Assembly: GCF_004114795.1 (NCBI RefSeq)
Contig: NZ_CP035311.1
Span: forward strand, 3,720,001-3,784,000
From: Janthinobacterium sp. 17J80-10
GTDB taxonomy: Bacteria > Pseudomonadota > Gammaproteobacteria > Burkholderiales > Burkholderiaceae_D
Length of the DNA: 64,000 nucleotides
Reading direction: 5' to 3'
In this document: piece by piece, positions 55,833 through 64,000 of the stretch
How positions within the stretch are numbered: the first letter of the stretch is position 1
Layout: the number at the start of each line of letters is the position of its first letter
The notes under the pieces: generated by a model
Seen by the model: only the letters and a program-made list of their open reading frames with translations
The model's database searches: none
Told to the model about the DNA's origin: nothing
Translations under genes and position numbers: made by a program

Positions 55833-55870
55833 TACTAATTAAATGAAAAAAACGTCACGGAGCACGGGAC

Positions 55871-57007
55871 ATGTCCTCTTCTGCTAAACCGCCGAAATTG
55901 CTTGATCAATTGAAACGTTGTCTTCGTGACAAGCATTATAGCGCGCGAACCGAGGAAGTCTATGTTTATTGGGTACGCTGGTTTATCCGTTTTCACGGGT
56001 TGCGTCATCCGGTAGAAATGGGTGCTATAGAGGTAAAAGCGTTCCTGTCCTACCTGGCCAACGATCGCCATGTCGCTGTATCCACGCATCGGCAAGCCTT
56101 GTGTGCGTTGCTGTTTCTTTACAAGGAAGTGCTAGGAGTCGAGTTGCCATGGCTGGACGATTTGCACCGGCCGACCAAGCCGGCACGGCGACCAACTGTA
56201 CTGACGCCGGCAGAAGCCGAAAACATTTTCCAGCGCATGCAGGGAACGCATGCCTTGATGGCACAGTTGATGTATGGCACAGGCATGCGGTTGATGGAAT
56301 GCGTCGGTTTGCGGGTCAAGGATGTCGATTTTGCCCGGCACGAAATCACTATTCGTCATGGCAAGGGCGGCAAGGACCGCATGACGGTGTTGCCACTGTC
56401 ACTGACGGCTGCATTACGCGAACAAGTTGCCGCTGCCAGAGCCGTATACGACGCCGATCGCGCAGAACAACGCATGGGGGTTGCGCTGCCAGATGCGCTG
56501 GAACTGAAATATCCCCGCGCTGGCATGCAATGGGGCTGGTTTTGGGTCTTTCCTTCAGATCATGAATCCACAGACCCGCGTTCTGGCGTCATACGCCGTC
56601 ATCATACGTACGAACAAACCTATCAGCGCGCCATCCAGCGCGCCGCCGCTGATGCAAAAATCGCCAAGCGCGTCACTTCGCACACCTTCCGCCATTCGTT
56701 TGCCACCCAATTGCTGGAAGCCGGCTATGACATCCGCACCGTTCAGGAATTGCTCGGCCACGCGGATGTTGCGACGACAATGATCTATACGCATGTGCTG
56801 AACCGCGGCGGGCGCGGCGTGCATTCGCCCATGGATGCATTAAGACAGTCCCGCTTTACCGCCGAGCAGGAACGTGCCGGATACGCGAGGCCTCAGTCGC
56901 GGCCTGATTCCTCGCCCAGCTCGCGCCCGCGCGCGGATGCGGCATGCAGCGCCTTGACGATGGCTTGCTTCACGCCGGAAGCCTCCATGCTGGTCAGCGC
57001 CGCGTAG
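55871..57007 (+). CDS. intI: Integron integrase IntI
   Basis: A 378-aa tyrosine recombinase. Catalytic residues: Arg140 ([17 protein letters not shown]), Lys165/168 (HGKGGKDR), His271 and Arg274 ([16 protein letters not shown]), His297 (ELLGHADV) and Tyr306 ([11 protein letters not shown]). The extra IntI-specific segment, [25 protein letters not shown] (about 206-229), is present and separates it from XerC/D. GGAG lies eight bases before the ATG. Typical IntI proteins end near residue 340; the last ~38 residues are read from the opposite strand of proC. It appears functional; SOS-regulated. Confidence 0.95.
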   Translation: MSSSAKPPKLLDQLKRCLRDKHYSARTEEVYVYWVRWFIRFHGLRHPVEMGAIEVKAFLSYLANDRHVAVSTHRQALCALLFLYKEVLGVELPWLDDLHRPTKPARRPTVLTPAEAENIFQRMQGTHALMAQLMYGTGMRLMECVGLRVKDVDFARHEITIRHGKGGKDRMTVLPLSLTAALREQVAAARAVYDADRAEQRMGVALPDALELKYPRAGMQWGWFWVFPSDHESTDPRSGVIRRHHTYEQTYQRAIQRAAADAKIAKRVTSHTFRHSFATQLLEAGYDIRTVQELLGHADVATTMIYTHVLNRGGRGVHSPMDALRQSRFTAEQERAGYARPQSRPDSSPSSRPRADAACSALTMACFTPEASMLVSAA

Positions 57008-57717
57008 GTGGTGCCGCCCTTGGAGGTGACGCGCTCGCGCAGCACCGAGACTGGCTCGGTCGAATCCGCCGCCAGGTGCGAAGCGCCGACGAAGGTGGCA
57101 ATCGCCAGTTGCGTGCCCTGCTCCGCCGACAGGCCCATTTCCTGCGCGGCTTGCTGCATCGCCTCGATGAAGTAGAAAACGTATGCCGGGCCGCTGCCCG
57201 AGACGGCCGTCACCGGATCGATCAGCGCTTCATCATCCAGCCAGACGGTCTGACCGACTGCGCGCAGGATGGCGTCCGCCGCCTCGCGCTGCGCTGCCGT
57301 CACGCCCGGCAGCGCCACCGCGCCGGTAATGCCCTTGCCGATCAGCGCCGGGGTGTTGGGCATGCTGCGCACGATGGCGCCATGCCCGCCCAGCCAGCGC
57401 GACAGGTCGGCGGCGCGAATGCCCGCGGCAATCGACAGCACCAGCTGCCTGCCGATATGCGGCAGCAGTTGCGCTGCGACTTCTTTCATTTGCTGCGGCT
57501 TGACCGCCAGCACGATCACATCGGATTGCGCCAGCACGGCGTCGGCGCTCTGCGCGGTGGTGACGCCGAACTGTTGCGCCAGCTTTTGCAGCGAGGCGGC
57601 ATTCGGGTCCACCACATGGATATTGGCGCCGGCGGTCAGCTTGCCGGCCAGGCCGCCGATCAGGGCGGTGGCCATGTTGCCGCCGCCGATAAATGCGATT
57701 TTCAGCTTGTCTTGCAT
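56893..57717 (-). CDS. proC: Pyrroline-5-carboxylate reductase
   Basis: A 274-aa NAD(P)H-dependent enzyme making proline. N-terminal dinucleotide fold [21 protein letters not shown]-terminal signature [24 protein letters not shown] and [16 protein letters not shown]. Its last 115 bases overlap the intI 3' end in antisense, but the protein ends normally (ELGEESGRD). Operon partner of the upstream yggS. Confidence 0.95.
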   Translation of the reverse strand: MQDKLKIAFIGGGNMATALIGGLAGKLTAGANIHVVDPNAASLQKLAQQFGVTTAQSADAVLAQSDVIVLAVKPQQMKEVAAQLLPHIGRQLVLSIAAGIRAADLSRWLGGHGAIVRSMPNTPALIGKGITGAVALPGVTAAQREAADAILRAVGQTVWLDDEALIDPVTAVSGSGPAYVFYFIEAMQQAAQEMGLSAEQGTQLAIATFVGASHLAADSTEPVSVLRERVTSKGGTTYAALTSMEASGVKQAIVKALHAASARGRELGEESGRD

Positions 57718-57764
57718 GATGGTCTTTCTGTTTCGATGAGTTTCTGTTTGAATTTGTGCGCAAA

Positions 57765-58472
57765 TTATTGTGACGGGTAGCTGCGCCGCCCGAAGATCGC
57801 CGTGCCGACGCGCACGATGGTAGCGCCCTCGGCCACCGCCGCTTCGAGGTCGCCCGACATGCCCATCGACAGCGTGTCCAGCGGCAGGCCGGCGGCGCGC
57901 AGGGTGTCGAACAGGCGGCGCACCTGGCCAAACGCGGCGCGCTGCTCCGCCACGTCGTCGCTCGGCTCGGGAATTGCCATCAGCCCGCGCAGGCGCAGGC
58001 GCGGCATGGCCGCGACCGCCTGCGCGATGGCGGCGACGTCCAGCAGCGGCGCGCCGCTCTTGCTGGCTTCATTGCTGACATTGACTTGCACGCAGACGTT
58101 CAGCGGCGGCAGGTGGGCAGGCCGCTGGTCCGACAGGCGCTGGGCGATCTTTTCACGGTCGACCGAATGCACCCAGTCGAAATGCTCGGCGATCGGCCGC
58201 GTCTTGTTGCTCTGGATGGGGCCGATGAAATGCCAGGCGAGTTGCGCCTCGGGCAAGGTCTCCCGGACGGCGGCCATCTTGTCGAGCGCTTCCTGCAGGT
58301 AGTTTTCGCCAAAGGCGGTTTGCCCGGCTGCCGCCGCTGCCGCCACGTCGCTGGCGCCGAAGGTCTTGGAGACCGCCAGCAGGCTCACCTCGTGGGGCTC
58401 GCGCGACACTGCGCGCGCTGCTTGCGCAATCCGTGCCTGCACGGCTTGCAAGTTATGAGCGATTACGGACAT
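57765..58472 (-). CDS. yggS: Pyridoxal phosphate homeostasis protein (YggS/PLPBP)
   Basis: A 235-aa fold-type III PLP protein. PLP-binding Lys in LLAVSKTFGASDV, then FGENYLQEALDKM, WHFIGPIQSNKTRPIAEHFDWVHSVD, and LSMGMSGDLEAAVAEGATIVRVGTAIFG for phosphate binding. It keeps vitamin B6 balance and has no known catalysis. Followed by proC after 47 bases, the classical order; divergent from pilT. Confidence 0.94.
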   Translation of the reverse strand: MSVIAHNLQAVQARIAQAARAVSREPHEVSLLAVSKTFGASDVAAAAAAGQTAFGENYLQEALDKMAAVRETLPEAQLAWHFIGPIQSNKTRPIAEHFDWVHSVDREKIAQRLSDQRPAHLPPLNVCVQVNVSNEASKSGAPLLDVAAIAQAVAAMPRLRLRGLMAIPEPSDDVAEQRAAFGQVRRLFDTLRAAGLPLDTLSMGMSGDLEAAVAEGATIVRVGTAIFGRRSYPSQ

Positions 58473-58578
58473 AATCGGATTACTTTACAGGATGTAACAT
58501 TTCAATTTGAACAACACGCACCGCCCACGCTTGTGTCACCATGACATTGGCGCCTTCCGAACGGCTCAGGGATTATAA

Positions 58579-59622
58579 ATGGACATTTCCGAACTCCTCG
58601 CTTTTTCCGTCAAGAACAACGCCTCCGACTTGCACCTGTCGGCCGGCTTGCCGCCCATGATCCGCGTGCATGGCGACGTGCGCCGCATCAACCTGCCGCC
58701 GCTGGAGCACAAGGATGTGCACGGCATGGTCTATGACATCATGAACGACGGCCAGCGCAAGGTGTATGAAGAAAAGCTGGAAATCGACTTTTCCTTTGCC
58801 ATTCCGGGCCTGGCGCGCTTCCGTGTGAATGCCTTCAACCAGGACCGCGGCGCCGCAGCCGTGCTGCGCACCATTCCTTCCAAGATCCTGAGCCTGGAGC
58901 AGTTGAATGCGCCGAAGATCTTTGGCGACCTGGCCCTGAAGCCGCGCGGCCTGGTGCTGGTGACCGGCCCCACAGGCTCGGGCAAGTCCACGACCCTGGC
59001 CGGCATGGTCAACCATGTCAATGAAACCGAATACGCCCACATCCTGACCATCGAGGACCCGATCGAATTCGTCCACGATTCCAAGAAATGCCTGATCAAC
59101 CAGCGTGAAGTGGGGCCGCATACGCATTCCTTCACCGCCGCCTTGCGTTCGGCGCTGCGTGAAGATCCGGACGTGATCCTGGTGGGCGAATTGCGCGACC
59201 TCGAAACCATCCGCCTGGCGCTGTCCGCCGCGGAAACCGGCCACCTGGTGTTCGGCACCCTGCACACCTCGTCGGCCGCCAAGACCATCGACCGTATCAT
59301 CGACGTCTTCCCCGGCGATGAAAAGGAAATGGTCCGCGCCATGCTGTCGGAGTCGCTCCAGGCCGTCATTTCGCAAACGCTCCTGAAAACCAAGGATGGT
59401 TCGGGTCGCGTCGCCGCCCATGAAATCATGATCGGCACGCCGGCGATCCGCAACCTGATCCGCGAAGCCAAGATCGCGCAGATGTATTCAGCCATCCAGA
59501 CCGGCTCCAACGTCGGCATGCAGACGCTGGACGGCAACCTGACGGACCTCGTGCGCCGCAATATCATTTCTCCGGCAGCCGCACGCTCCGCAGCGAAGAC
59601 CCCGGAAAATTTCCCAGGCTGA
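58579..59622 (+). CDS. pilT: Type IV pilus retraction ATPase PilT
   Basis: A 347-aa secretion ATPase. PAS-like N-terminal domain (LLAFSVKNNASDLHLSAGLPP), Walker A TGPTGSGKSTTLAGMVNHV, Asp box ILTIEDPIEFVH, Walker B VILVGELRDLETIRLAL, His box VFGTLHTSSAAKTIDR and the C-terminal AIRNLIREAKIAQMYS retraction motif. It powers twitching motility. Followed by pilU. Confidence 0.96.
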   Translation: MDISELLAFSVKNNASDLHLSAGLPPMIRVHGDVRRINLPPLEHKDVHGMVYDIMNDGQRKVYEEKLEIDFSFAIPGLARFRVNAFNQDRGAAAVLRTIPSKILSLEQLNAPKIFGDLALKPRGLVLVTGPTGSGKSTTLAGMVNHVNETEYAHILTIEDPIEFVHDSKKCLINQREVGPHTHSFTAALRSALREDPDVILVGELRDLETIRLALSAAETGHLVFGTLHTSSAAKTIDRIIDVFPGDEKEMVRAMLSESLQAVISQTLLKTKDGSGRVAAHEIMIGTPAIRNLIREAKIAQMYSAIQTGSNVGMQTLDGNLTDLVRRNIISPAAARSAAKTPENFPG

Positions 59623-59652
59623 TGCCCGCGGCTTATAGATTAAGGAAGCACC

Positions 59653-60789
59653 ATGGAACGCGATCAAGCAACCAAATTCATGAACGACTTGCTGCGCCTG
59701 ATGGTCAGCAAGAATGGCTCGGACCTGTTCATCACCGCAGAATACCCGCCGGCCTTCAAGATCGACGGCAAGATGACGCCGGTATCGAACCAGCCGCTCT
59801 CGCCCCAGCACACCATCGAGCTGGCGCGCGCCATCATGAGCGACAAGCAGGCAGCCGAATTCGAGGCGACCAAGGAATGCAACTTCGCCATCAGCCCCGG
59901 CGGGCTGGGTCGCTTCCGCGTCTCCGCCTTCGTGCAGCAGGGCCGCGTAGGGATGGTGCTGCGGACCATCACCACCAAGATTCCCAAGCTCGAAGACCTG
60001 GGCGTGCCGGACATCCTGAAGGAAGTGGTGATGACCAAGCGCGGCCTGGTGATCATGGTCGGCGCCACCGGCTCCGGCAAATCCACCACCCTGGCCGGCA
60101 TGGTCGGCTACCGCAACGAAAACAGCTACGGCCACATCATCACAGTTGAAGACCCGGTCGAATACATCCACCCGCACCACAACTGCATCGTCACCCAGCG
60201 CGACGTCGGCGTCGACACCGAGGGCTGGGGCGTGGCCCTGAAAAACACCTTGCGCCAGGCGCCGGACGTGATCCAGATCGGCGAAATCCGCGACCGCGAA
60301 ACCATGGATTTCGCCATTGCCTTCGCCGAGACCGGCCACCTGTGCCTGGCCACCATGCACGCCAACAGCTCCAACCAGGCGCTCGACCGCATCATCAACT
60401 TCTTCCCGGAAGAGCGCCGCCAGCAATTGCTGATGGACTTGTCGCTGAACCTGAAAGCCATGATCTCGCAGCGCCTGATTCCGCTGCGCGACACCAAGGG
60501 CCGCTGCGTGGCAGTCGAGGTGATGCTGAATTCGCCGCTGATTTCCGACCTGATCTTCAAGGGCGATGTCCACGAGATCAAGGAAATCATGAAGAAGTCG
60601 CAGGAGCTGGGCATGCAGACCTTCGACCAGGCCCTGTTCGAGCTCTACGAAGCCGACAAGATTTCGTATGAAGACGCATTGCGCAACGCCGACTCGGTCA
60701 ACGACCTGCGCCTGACGATCAAGCTGCGCGGCAAGGACGCAAAGGGCCGCGACCTCTCCAAGGGCACGGAGCACCTGGGCATCGTATGA
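59653..60789 (+). CDS. pilU: Type IV pilus retraction ATPase PilU
   Basis: A 378-aa PilT paralogue assisting retraction. Walker A MVGATGSGKSTTLAGMVGY, Asp box ITVEDPVEYIHPHHNCIV, Walker B IQIGEIRDRETMDFAI, His box LCLATMHANSSNQALDR. It lies 30 bases after pilT and its last four bases overlap the peroxidase gene start. Confidence 0.95.
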   Translation: MERDQATKFMNDLLRLMVSKNGSDLFITAEYPPAFKIDGKMTPVSNQPLSPQHTIELARAIMSDKQAAEFEATKECNFAISPGGLGRFRVSAFVQQGRVGMVLRTITTKIPKLEDLGVPDILKEVVMTKRGLVIMVGATGSGKSTTLAGMVGYRNENSYGHIITVEDPVEYIHPHHNCIVTQRDVGVDTEGWGVALKNTLRQAPDVIQIGEIRDRETMDFAIAFAETGHLCLATMHANSSNQALDRIINFFPEERRQQLLMDLSLNLKAMISQRLIPLRDTKGRCVAVEVMLNSPLISDLIFKGDVHEIKEIMKKSQELGMQTFDQALFELYEADKISYEDALRNADSVNDLRLTIKLRGKDAKGRDLSKGTEHLGIV

Positions 60790-61280
60790 CCGGCGTGGCG
60801 AGCGTTTACGACTTCGCCGCCGAGAGCCTTTCCGGCGGCAAGGTCGAACTCGGCCAGTATCGCGGCCGCGTGCTTTTGATCGTCAATACCGCCAGCCAGT
60901 GCGGCTTTACGCCGCAATACCAGGGCCTGGAAAACCTGCACCGCGACTATGGCGGGCGCGGCCTGGCGGTGCTGGGGTTTCCCTGCAACCAGTTCGGCCG
61001 GCAGGAGCCTGGCGACGCCGCTGCCATCGGCGCCTTTTGCGAAAAGAATTACGGCGTGAGTTTCCCGATGTTCGCCAAGGTCGATGTCAACGGCGGCCAT
61101 GCCCATCCCCTGTACGTGCAGCTGAAACGCCAGGCCCGCGGCATTTTCCGCACGCAGTCGATCAAGTGGAATTTCACCAAGTTCCTGGTGAAAAAGGATG
61201 GCAGCGTGTACCGGCGCTATGGCCCGCGCACCGCGCCAGAGGCGCTGCGCGCCGATATCGAGAAACTGCTGGCCGAGTAG
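60786..61280 (+). CDS. Glutathione peroxidase-family protein
   Basis: A 164-aa thiol peroxidase of the GPx fold. The catalytic Cys in IVNTASQCGFTPQYQGL, the Gln in FPCNQFGRQEPG and the Trp-Asn in IKWNFTKFLV form the catalytic tetrad. In bacteria it usually takes electrons from thioredoxin. Translationally coupled to pilU (ATGA), an odd partner that may simply share the promoter. Confidence 0.92.
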   Translation: MTGVASVYDFAAESLSGGKVELGQYRGRVLLIVNTASQCGFTPQYQGLENLHRDYGGRGLAVLGFPCNQFGRQEPGDAAAIGAFCEKNYGVSFPMFAKVDVNGGHAHPLYVQLKRQARGIFRTQSIKWNFTKFLVKKDGSVYRRYGPRTAPEALRADIEKLLAE

Positions 61281-61307
61281 CCCCCCGGGGACACTTCCCC
61301 GCCTTCC

Positions 61308-62033
61308 TCAAATCACCCCGAACAGTTTCAGCGCCAGCGGCAGCAATACCGCCGTCAGGGCGCCGGTCACGCCCATCGCCAGGCCGGCGAAGGCGCCCAT
61401 CTCCGCGCTGACCTGGAATGCCCGCGCGGTGCCCAGGCCATGCGCGGTCACCCCCATGGCAAAGCCGCTGATGCTGTCATCGCGGATCTTAATGCGCGGC
61501 ATGATGAATTGCGCCAGCGAGGCGCCCAGGATGCCGGTGACGATGACCATGACGGCGGTCAGCGACGGCAGGCCGCCGATTTTCTCGGCAATGCCCATGG
61601 CGATCGGCGTCGTCACCGATTTCGGCGCCAGCGACAGCACCACCGCCGGCGAGGCCCCGAGCAGCCAGGCGATGCCCATGGCAGTGACGACGGCAGTGGC
61701 TGACCCCATCAGGGTGCCGACCAGGAACGAGAGCCAGTGACGCTTCAGTTTTGCCAGTTGCTGGTAGAGCGGAATGGCCAGCGCCACCGTGGCCGGCCCC
61801 AGCAGGAAGTGCACGAATTGCGCGCCGTCGAAATAGTTGCGATAAGGCGTCCTGGTGATGGCCAGGAGCACCACCAGGATACCGACCGCAATCATCACCG
61901 GGTTAACCAGCGGGTTGCCCCTGGCGCGCACGTGCAGGGCCAGCGCCAGCTGGTAGGCCAGCAGGGTGGCCGCCAGCCACATCAGCGGCGACGTGGAAAG
62001 ATAGACCCAGACGCTGTTGAAATCGGGATTCAT
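61308..62033 (-). CDS. lrgB: LrgB/CidB-family membrane protein
   Basis: A 241-aa protein with six or seven hydrophobic segments. Family motifs VSLAPKSVTTPIAMGI-like (LSLAPKSVTTPIAMGIAEKIGG), GILGASLAQFIMPRIKI and GVTAHGLGTARAFQVS. LrgAB/CidAB affect murein hydrolase activity in Staphylococcus; in Gram-negatives they may move glycolate or pyruvate-type acids. Overlaps lrgA by four bases. ATG at 62033 chosen for family length. Confidence 0.9.
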   Translation of the reverse strand: MNPDFNSVWVYLSTSPLMWLAATLLAYQLALALHVRARGNPLVNPVMIAVGILVVLLAITRTPYRNYFDGAQFVHFLLGPATVALAIPLYQQLAKLKRHWLSFLVGTLMGSATAVVTAMGIAWLLGASPAVVLSLAPKSVTTPIAMGIAEKIGGLPSLTAVMVIVTGILGASLAQFIMPRIKIRDDSISGFAMGVTAHGLGTARAFQVSAEMGAFAGLAMGVTGALTAVLLPLALKLFGVI

Positions 62034-62362
62034 TTTTGCAGCCACTTGATGGATAGGGCCGTGACGACCATGCCCAGCACCGTGGACACCACCAGGGCGG
62101 CGGCAATCGGCAGCCATTCGTCGGCGATGCGCTGGCCGTGCAGCATGACGCCGACGCCGGCGGGCACGAACATGACCGACAGGTGGCGCAGCAAGCCATT
62201 GGCGGTGGGCGCCAGTTGTTCCGCGGCATTGCCTTTCACCATCAGGAAAATCAGCAGGAGCAGCATGCCGATCACCGGCCCCGGAATCGGCAGGTTGAAG
62301 CCGTGGGCGATGACTTCACCGGCCAGCTGGAACAGCAGGAGGATGACAAATGTATTGATCAT
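62030..62362 (-). CDS. lrgA: CidA/LrgA-family membrane protein
   Basis: A 110-aa holin-like protein. Helices FVILLLFQLAGEVIAHG, GPVIGMLLLLIFLMVKG, LSVMFVPAGVGVMLHGQRI and LPIAAALVVSTVLGMVVTA. LPIPGPVIGMLLL is the family signature. First gene of the pair; start at 62362. Confidence 0.9.
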   Translation of the reverse strand: MINTFVILLLFQLAGEVIAHGFNLPIPGPVIGMLLLLIFLMVKGNAAEQLAPTANGLLRHLSVMFVPAGVGVMLHGQRIADEWLPIAAALVVSTVLGMVVTALSIKWLQK

Positions 62363-62426
62363 GTTCGCGCGTGGGCAATATCTGGAATAATGGGGTCCGT
62401 CAAAGCACACATCTTACTGCAAGAAT

Positions 62427-62978
62427 ATGGGAAACCGACTCTCGAAAATCGCCACCCGCACCGGCGACGATGGCAGCACTGGCCTGGGCGACGGCAGCCG
62501 CACCGCCAAGGACAGCCTGCGCGTGCACGCCATGGGCGACGTGGATGAACTCAATTCGCACCTGAGCGTGCTGCTGTGCGAAGACCTGCCGGCGGCGCTG
62601 CGGGAAGAATTGCTGTCGATCCAGCATGACCTCTTCGACCTCGGCGGCGAACTGTGCATTCCGGGCTACAGCATGGTGACGGACGAGCACGTGGCGCGGC
62701 TCGACGGCTGGCTGGAAAAATACAATGCAGATCTACCGGCACTGCAGGAATTCATCCTGCCGGGCGGCGCCCGCGCTGCCGCCCTGGCGCATGTCTGCCG
62801 CACGGTGTGCCGGCGCGCAGAACGCAGCGTGGTCGCGCTCGGTCACGCCGAAGCCTTGCACGCGCATCCGCGCCACTACCTGAACCGCCTGTCGGATTTG
62901 CTGTTCGTGCTGGCGCGCGTGCTGAACCGCCACGCCGGCGGCGGCGATGTCCTGTGGGACCGCAGCCGCGCGCGCTGA
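62427..62978 (+). CDS. Cob(I)yrinic acid a,c-diamide adenosyltransferase (PduO type)
   Basis: A 183-aa four-helix-bundle enzyme that makes adenosylcobalamin. N-terminal ATRTGDDGSTGLGDGSR is the ATP-binding P-loop-like motif; GDVDELNSHLSVLL, SIQHDLFDLGGELC, FILPGGARAAALAHVCRTVCRRAERSVV and YLNRLSDLLFVLARVLNRHAG are all conserved. It is convergent with folE2, nine bases apart. Confidence 0.93.
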   Translation: MGNRLSKIATRTGDDGSTGLGDGSRTAKDSLRVHAMGDVDELNSHLSVLLCEDLPAALREELLSIQHDLFDLGGELCIPGYSMVTDEHVARLDGWLEKYNADLPALQEFILPGGARAAALAHVCRTVCRRAERSVVALGHAEALHAHPRHYLNRLSDLLFVLARVLNRHAGGGDVLWDRSRAR

Positions 62979-62987
62979 CGCCGGGGC

Positions 62988-63794
62988 TTATTGCTTGCGC
63001 TTGTCGTGCTCGATGAGCGCGTAGGCGGAGTGGTTGTGGATCGACTCGAAGTTTTCCGCTTCCAGCGTGTAGGCGGCGATGCGGCTATCGGCATTGAGCA
63101 TGCCGGCGACGTCGCGCACCAGGTCCTCGACGAATTTCGGGTTTTCGTAGGCGCGCTCGGTGACGTATTTCTCGTCCGGGCGCTTCAGCAGGCCATACAG
63201 TTCGCAGGACGCCTGCGCTTCGATCCTGGCGATCAGCTGGTCGATCAGGATCTCGCCGGCCAGGATGGCGCTGACGGTGATGTGCGAACGCTGGTTATGG
63301 GCGCCATAGGCGGAGATTTTTTTCGAGCAGGGGCACAGGCTGGTCACCGGCACCATCACTTTCAGGGTGACTTCGATTGCGTCGCCGCGGATCTCGCCGG
63401 TCAGGCCCACTTCGTAATCCATCAGGCTTTCCACGCCGGACACCGGCGCGGTCTTGTTGATGAAATACGGCAGGGTCAGTTCGATGCGCCCGGCGTCGGC
63501 GTCCAGCAGCTTGACCATCTTGCGCAAGAGCCCGGAGAAATGGGGAATGTCGAGCGGCGCACGATTGCCTTCCAGGAGCGCGATGAAGCGCGACATGTGC
63601 GTGCCTTTCTGCGCTTCTGGCAGCTGCACGTACATGTTCCAGGTGCCCACAGACGGTTGCGCGCCCGAACTGGTCTTGATGGTGACGGGATAGCGCACGC
63701 CCTTGACGCCGACGCGCTGGATCGCCAGGCGACGCGTATCTGGCGTGCTCTGCACGTCGGGAATGGTGGTCAGGTTCAGGTCGCGGCTATTCAT
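62988..63794 (-). CDS. folE2: GTP cyclohydrolase FolE2
   Basis: A 268-aa type IB GTP cyclohydrolase making 7,8-dihydroneopterin triphosphate for folate. LGLDP-type motifs: [29 protein letters not shown] with the metal Cys later in [28 protein letters not shown]. FolE2 works with Mn or other metals, unlike zinc-dependent FolE. Start at 63794 is the family-consistent Met. Lies 43 bases after dxs. Confidence 0.94.
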   Translation of the reverse strand: MNSRDLNLTTIPDVQSTPDTRRLAIQRVGVKGVRYPVTIKTSSGAQPSVGTWNMYVQLPEAQKGTHMSRFIALLEGNRAPLDIPHFSGLLRKMVKLLDADAGRIELTLPYFINKTAPVSGVESLMDYEVGLTGEIRGDAIEVTLKVMVPVTSLCPCSKKISAYGAHNQRSHITVSAILAGEILIDQLIARIEAQASCELYGLLKRPDEKYVTERAYENPKFVEDLVRDVAGMLNADSRIAAYTLEAENFESIHNHSAYALIEHDKRKQ

Positions 63795-63837
63795 CGCAGT
63801 GCTTTCAAAGTGTGCCGCATTCGGCGGCACGGATCAT

Positions 63838-64000
63838 TCAGTTGTTGACGACCAGGCGCGGCTCGCCCTTGTCATCCTTGCCGAAGCGCCGTCGCACGGC
63901 AGCTTCGATGCCGGCGGCGTCCAGCCCGCACATGGCCAGCAGCTGGGCTGCGTCGCCATGGTCGATGAACTTGTCCGGCAAGCCCAGGTGCAGAACCGGC
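63838..64000 (-). CDS. dxs: 1-deoxy-D-xylulose-5-phosphate synthase, C-terminal end (runs off the window)
   Basis: The last 53 codons on the minus strand read [20 protein letters not shown], then [19 protein letters not shown], ending at the TGA at 63838. This is the characteristic C-terminus of Dxs, the first enzyme of the MEP isoprenoid pathway. The dxs-folE2 order is known in betaproteobacteria. Only the end is visible. Confidence 0.85.
   Translation of the reverse strand, partial: PVLHLGLPDKFIDHGDAAQLLAMCGLDAAGIEAAVRRRFGKDDKGEPRLVVNN

Larger units (their letters stand above)
55554..55870. other. attI-like region and integrase promoter region
   Basis: Cassette 1 begins at GTATAAC (55554-55560; core GTTATAC on the cassette strand). 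The 310 bases from there to intI should hold attI and, on the minus strand, a cassette promoter. A 30-bp direct repeat (55678-55707 and 55829-55858, 27 of 30 identical) duplicates promoter-proximal sequence with a LexA-type site at each copy. Confidence 0.65.
49177..57007. mobile_element. Chromosomal integron: intI, attI and a cassette array
   Basis: The integrase gene (55871-57007, plus strand) is divergent from an array of cassette genes that are all on the minus strand. Array units are separated by sites with RYYYAAC/GTTRRRY-like ends: 55096-55213, 54546-54608, 54024-54110, 53619-53695, 51567-51628, 50746-50832, 50168-50252, and degenerate 49655-49733 and 49177-49254. Five share the inner palindrome GCCGCGAAGCGGC and most share the end GTTGAGTGACGAGTTAG or a close variant. 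Such homogeneous attCs, no mobile-integron genes (no qacE or sul1) and core genes on both sides indicate a sedentary chromosomal integron. Confidence 0.92.

Overview
The window looks like part of a betaproteobacterial chromosome: Burkholderiales, most likely Oxalobacteraceae (Herminiimonas, Herbaspirillum, Massilia and relatives). The support is high GC with strong G/C third positions, housekeeping orders such as lptD / amgK-murU, queA-tgt-yajC-secD-secF, proC-yggS-pilT-pilU and folE2-dxs, and a hemP-bfd-tonB-exbB-exbD-bfr iron cluster. No rRNA, tRNA or CRISPR array was seen. Nothing was searched against a database; family names rest on motifs read in the translated sequence.

Layout. 1-4.7 kb: start of lptD (divergent), then amgK-murU-pepP-ubiH-like. 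4.7-9.7 kb (minus strand): an unusual 891-aa membrane/ferredoxin/FAD redox fusion with a cyclic-nucleotide-binding partner behind an FNR-type box, and a membrane diguanylate cyclase. 9.9-13.4 kb: pntAB and panD. 13.9-22.2 kb: nudJ-mnmA, an NsrR-type site plus hmp, a Fur-boxed heme/iron uptake cluster, a GST and purB. 22.4-31.5 kb: a TctDE-like two-component system, a porin, an Fbp/Afu-type ABC transporter and an AbrB-family membrane protein; porin and binding-protein genes share an 11-bp-period direct repeat just upstream of their -10 elements. 31.5-35.8 kb: a small Cys-containing peptide ORF, MarR + methyltransferase, then cytochrome b561, two YceI proteins and a second MarR; two ATTAG-N2-CTAAT operators lie in the divergent region. 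35.8-46.5 kb: secFD-yajC-tgt-queA, recG-oxyR-ubiA, a DUF883 protein and a VOC protein. 46.6-49.1 kb: a secreted PHB-depolymerase-like esterase and a DUF1232 protein.

49.2-57.0 kb is the outstanding feature: a chromosomal integron. A full integron integrase gene (intI, plus strand) sits behind a perfect LexA box. Leftward from an attI-like site run eight or nine gene cassettes, all on the minus strand and separated by attC sites. Most attCs share near-identical ends and the central GCCGCGAAGCGGC hairpin. The cassettes carry mostly unknown proteins plus DUF4279, alpha/beta hydrolase, GNAT and GFA-type proteins. One is interrupted by a complete IS3-family element. The intI 3' end overlaps the convergent 3' end of proC. 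57-64 kb returns to core genes: proC, yggS, pilT, pilU, a glutathione peroxidase, lrgAB-type genes, a cobalamin adenosyltransferase, folE2 and the end of dxs.
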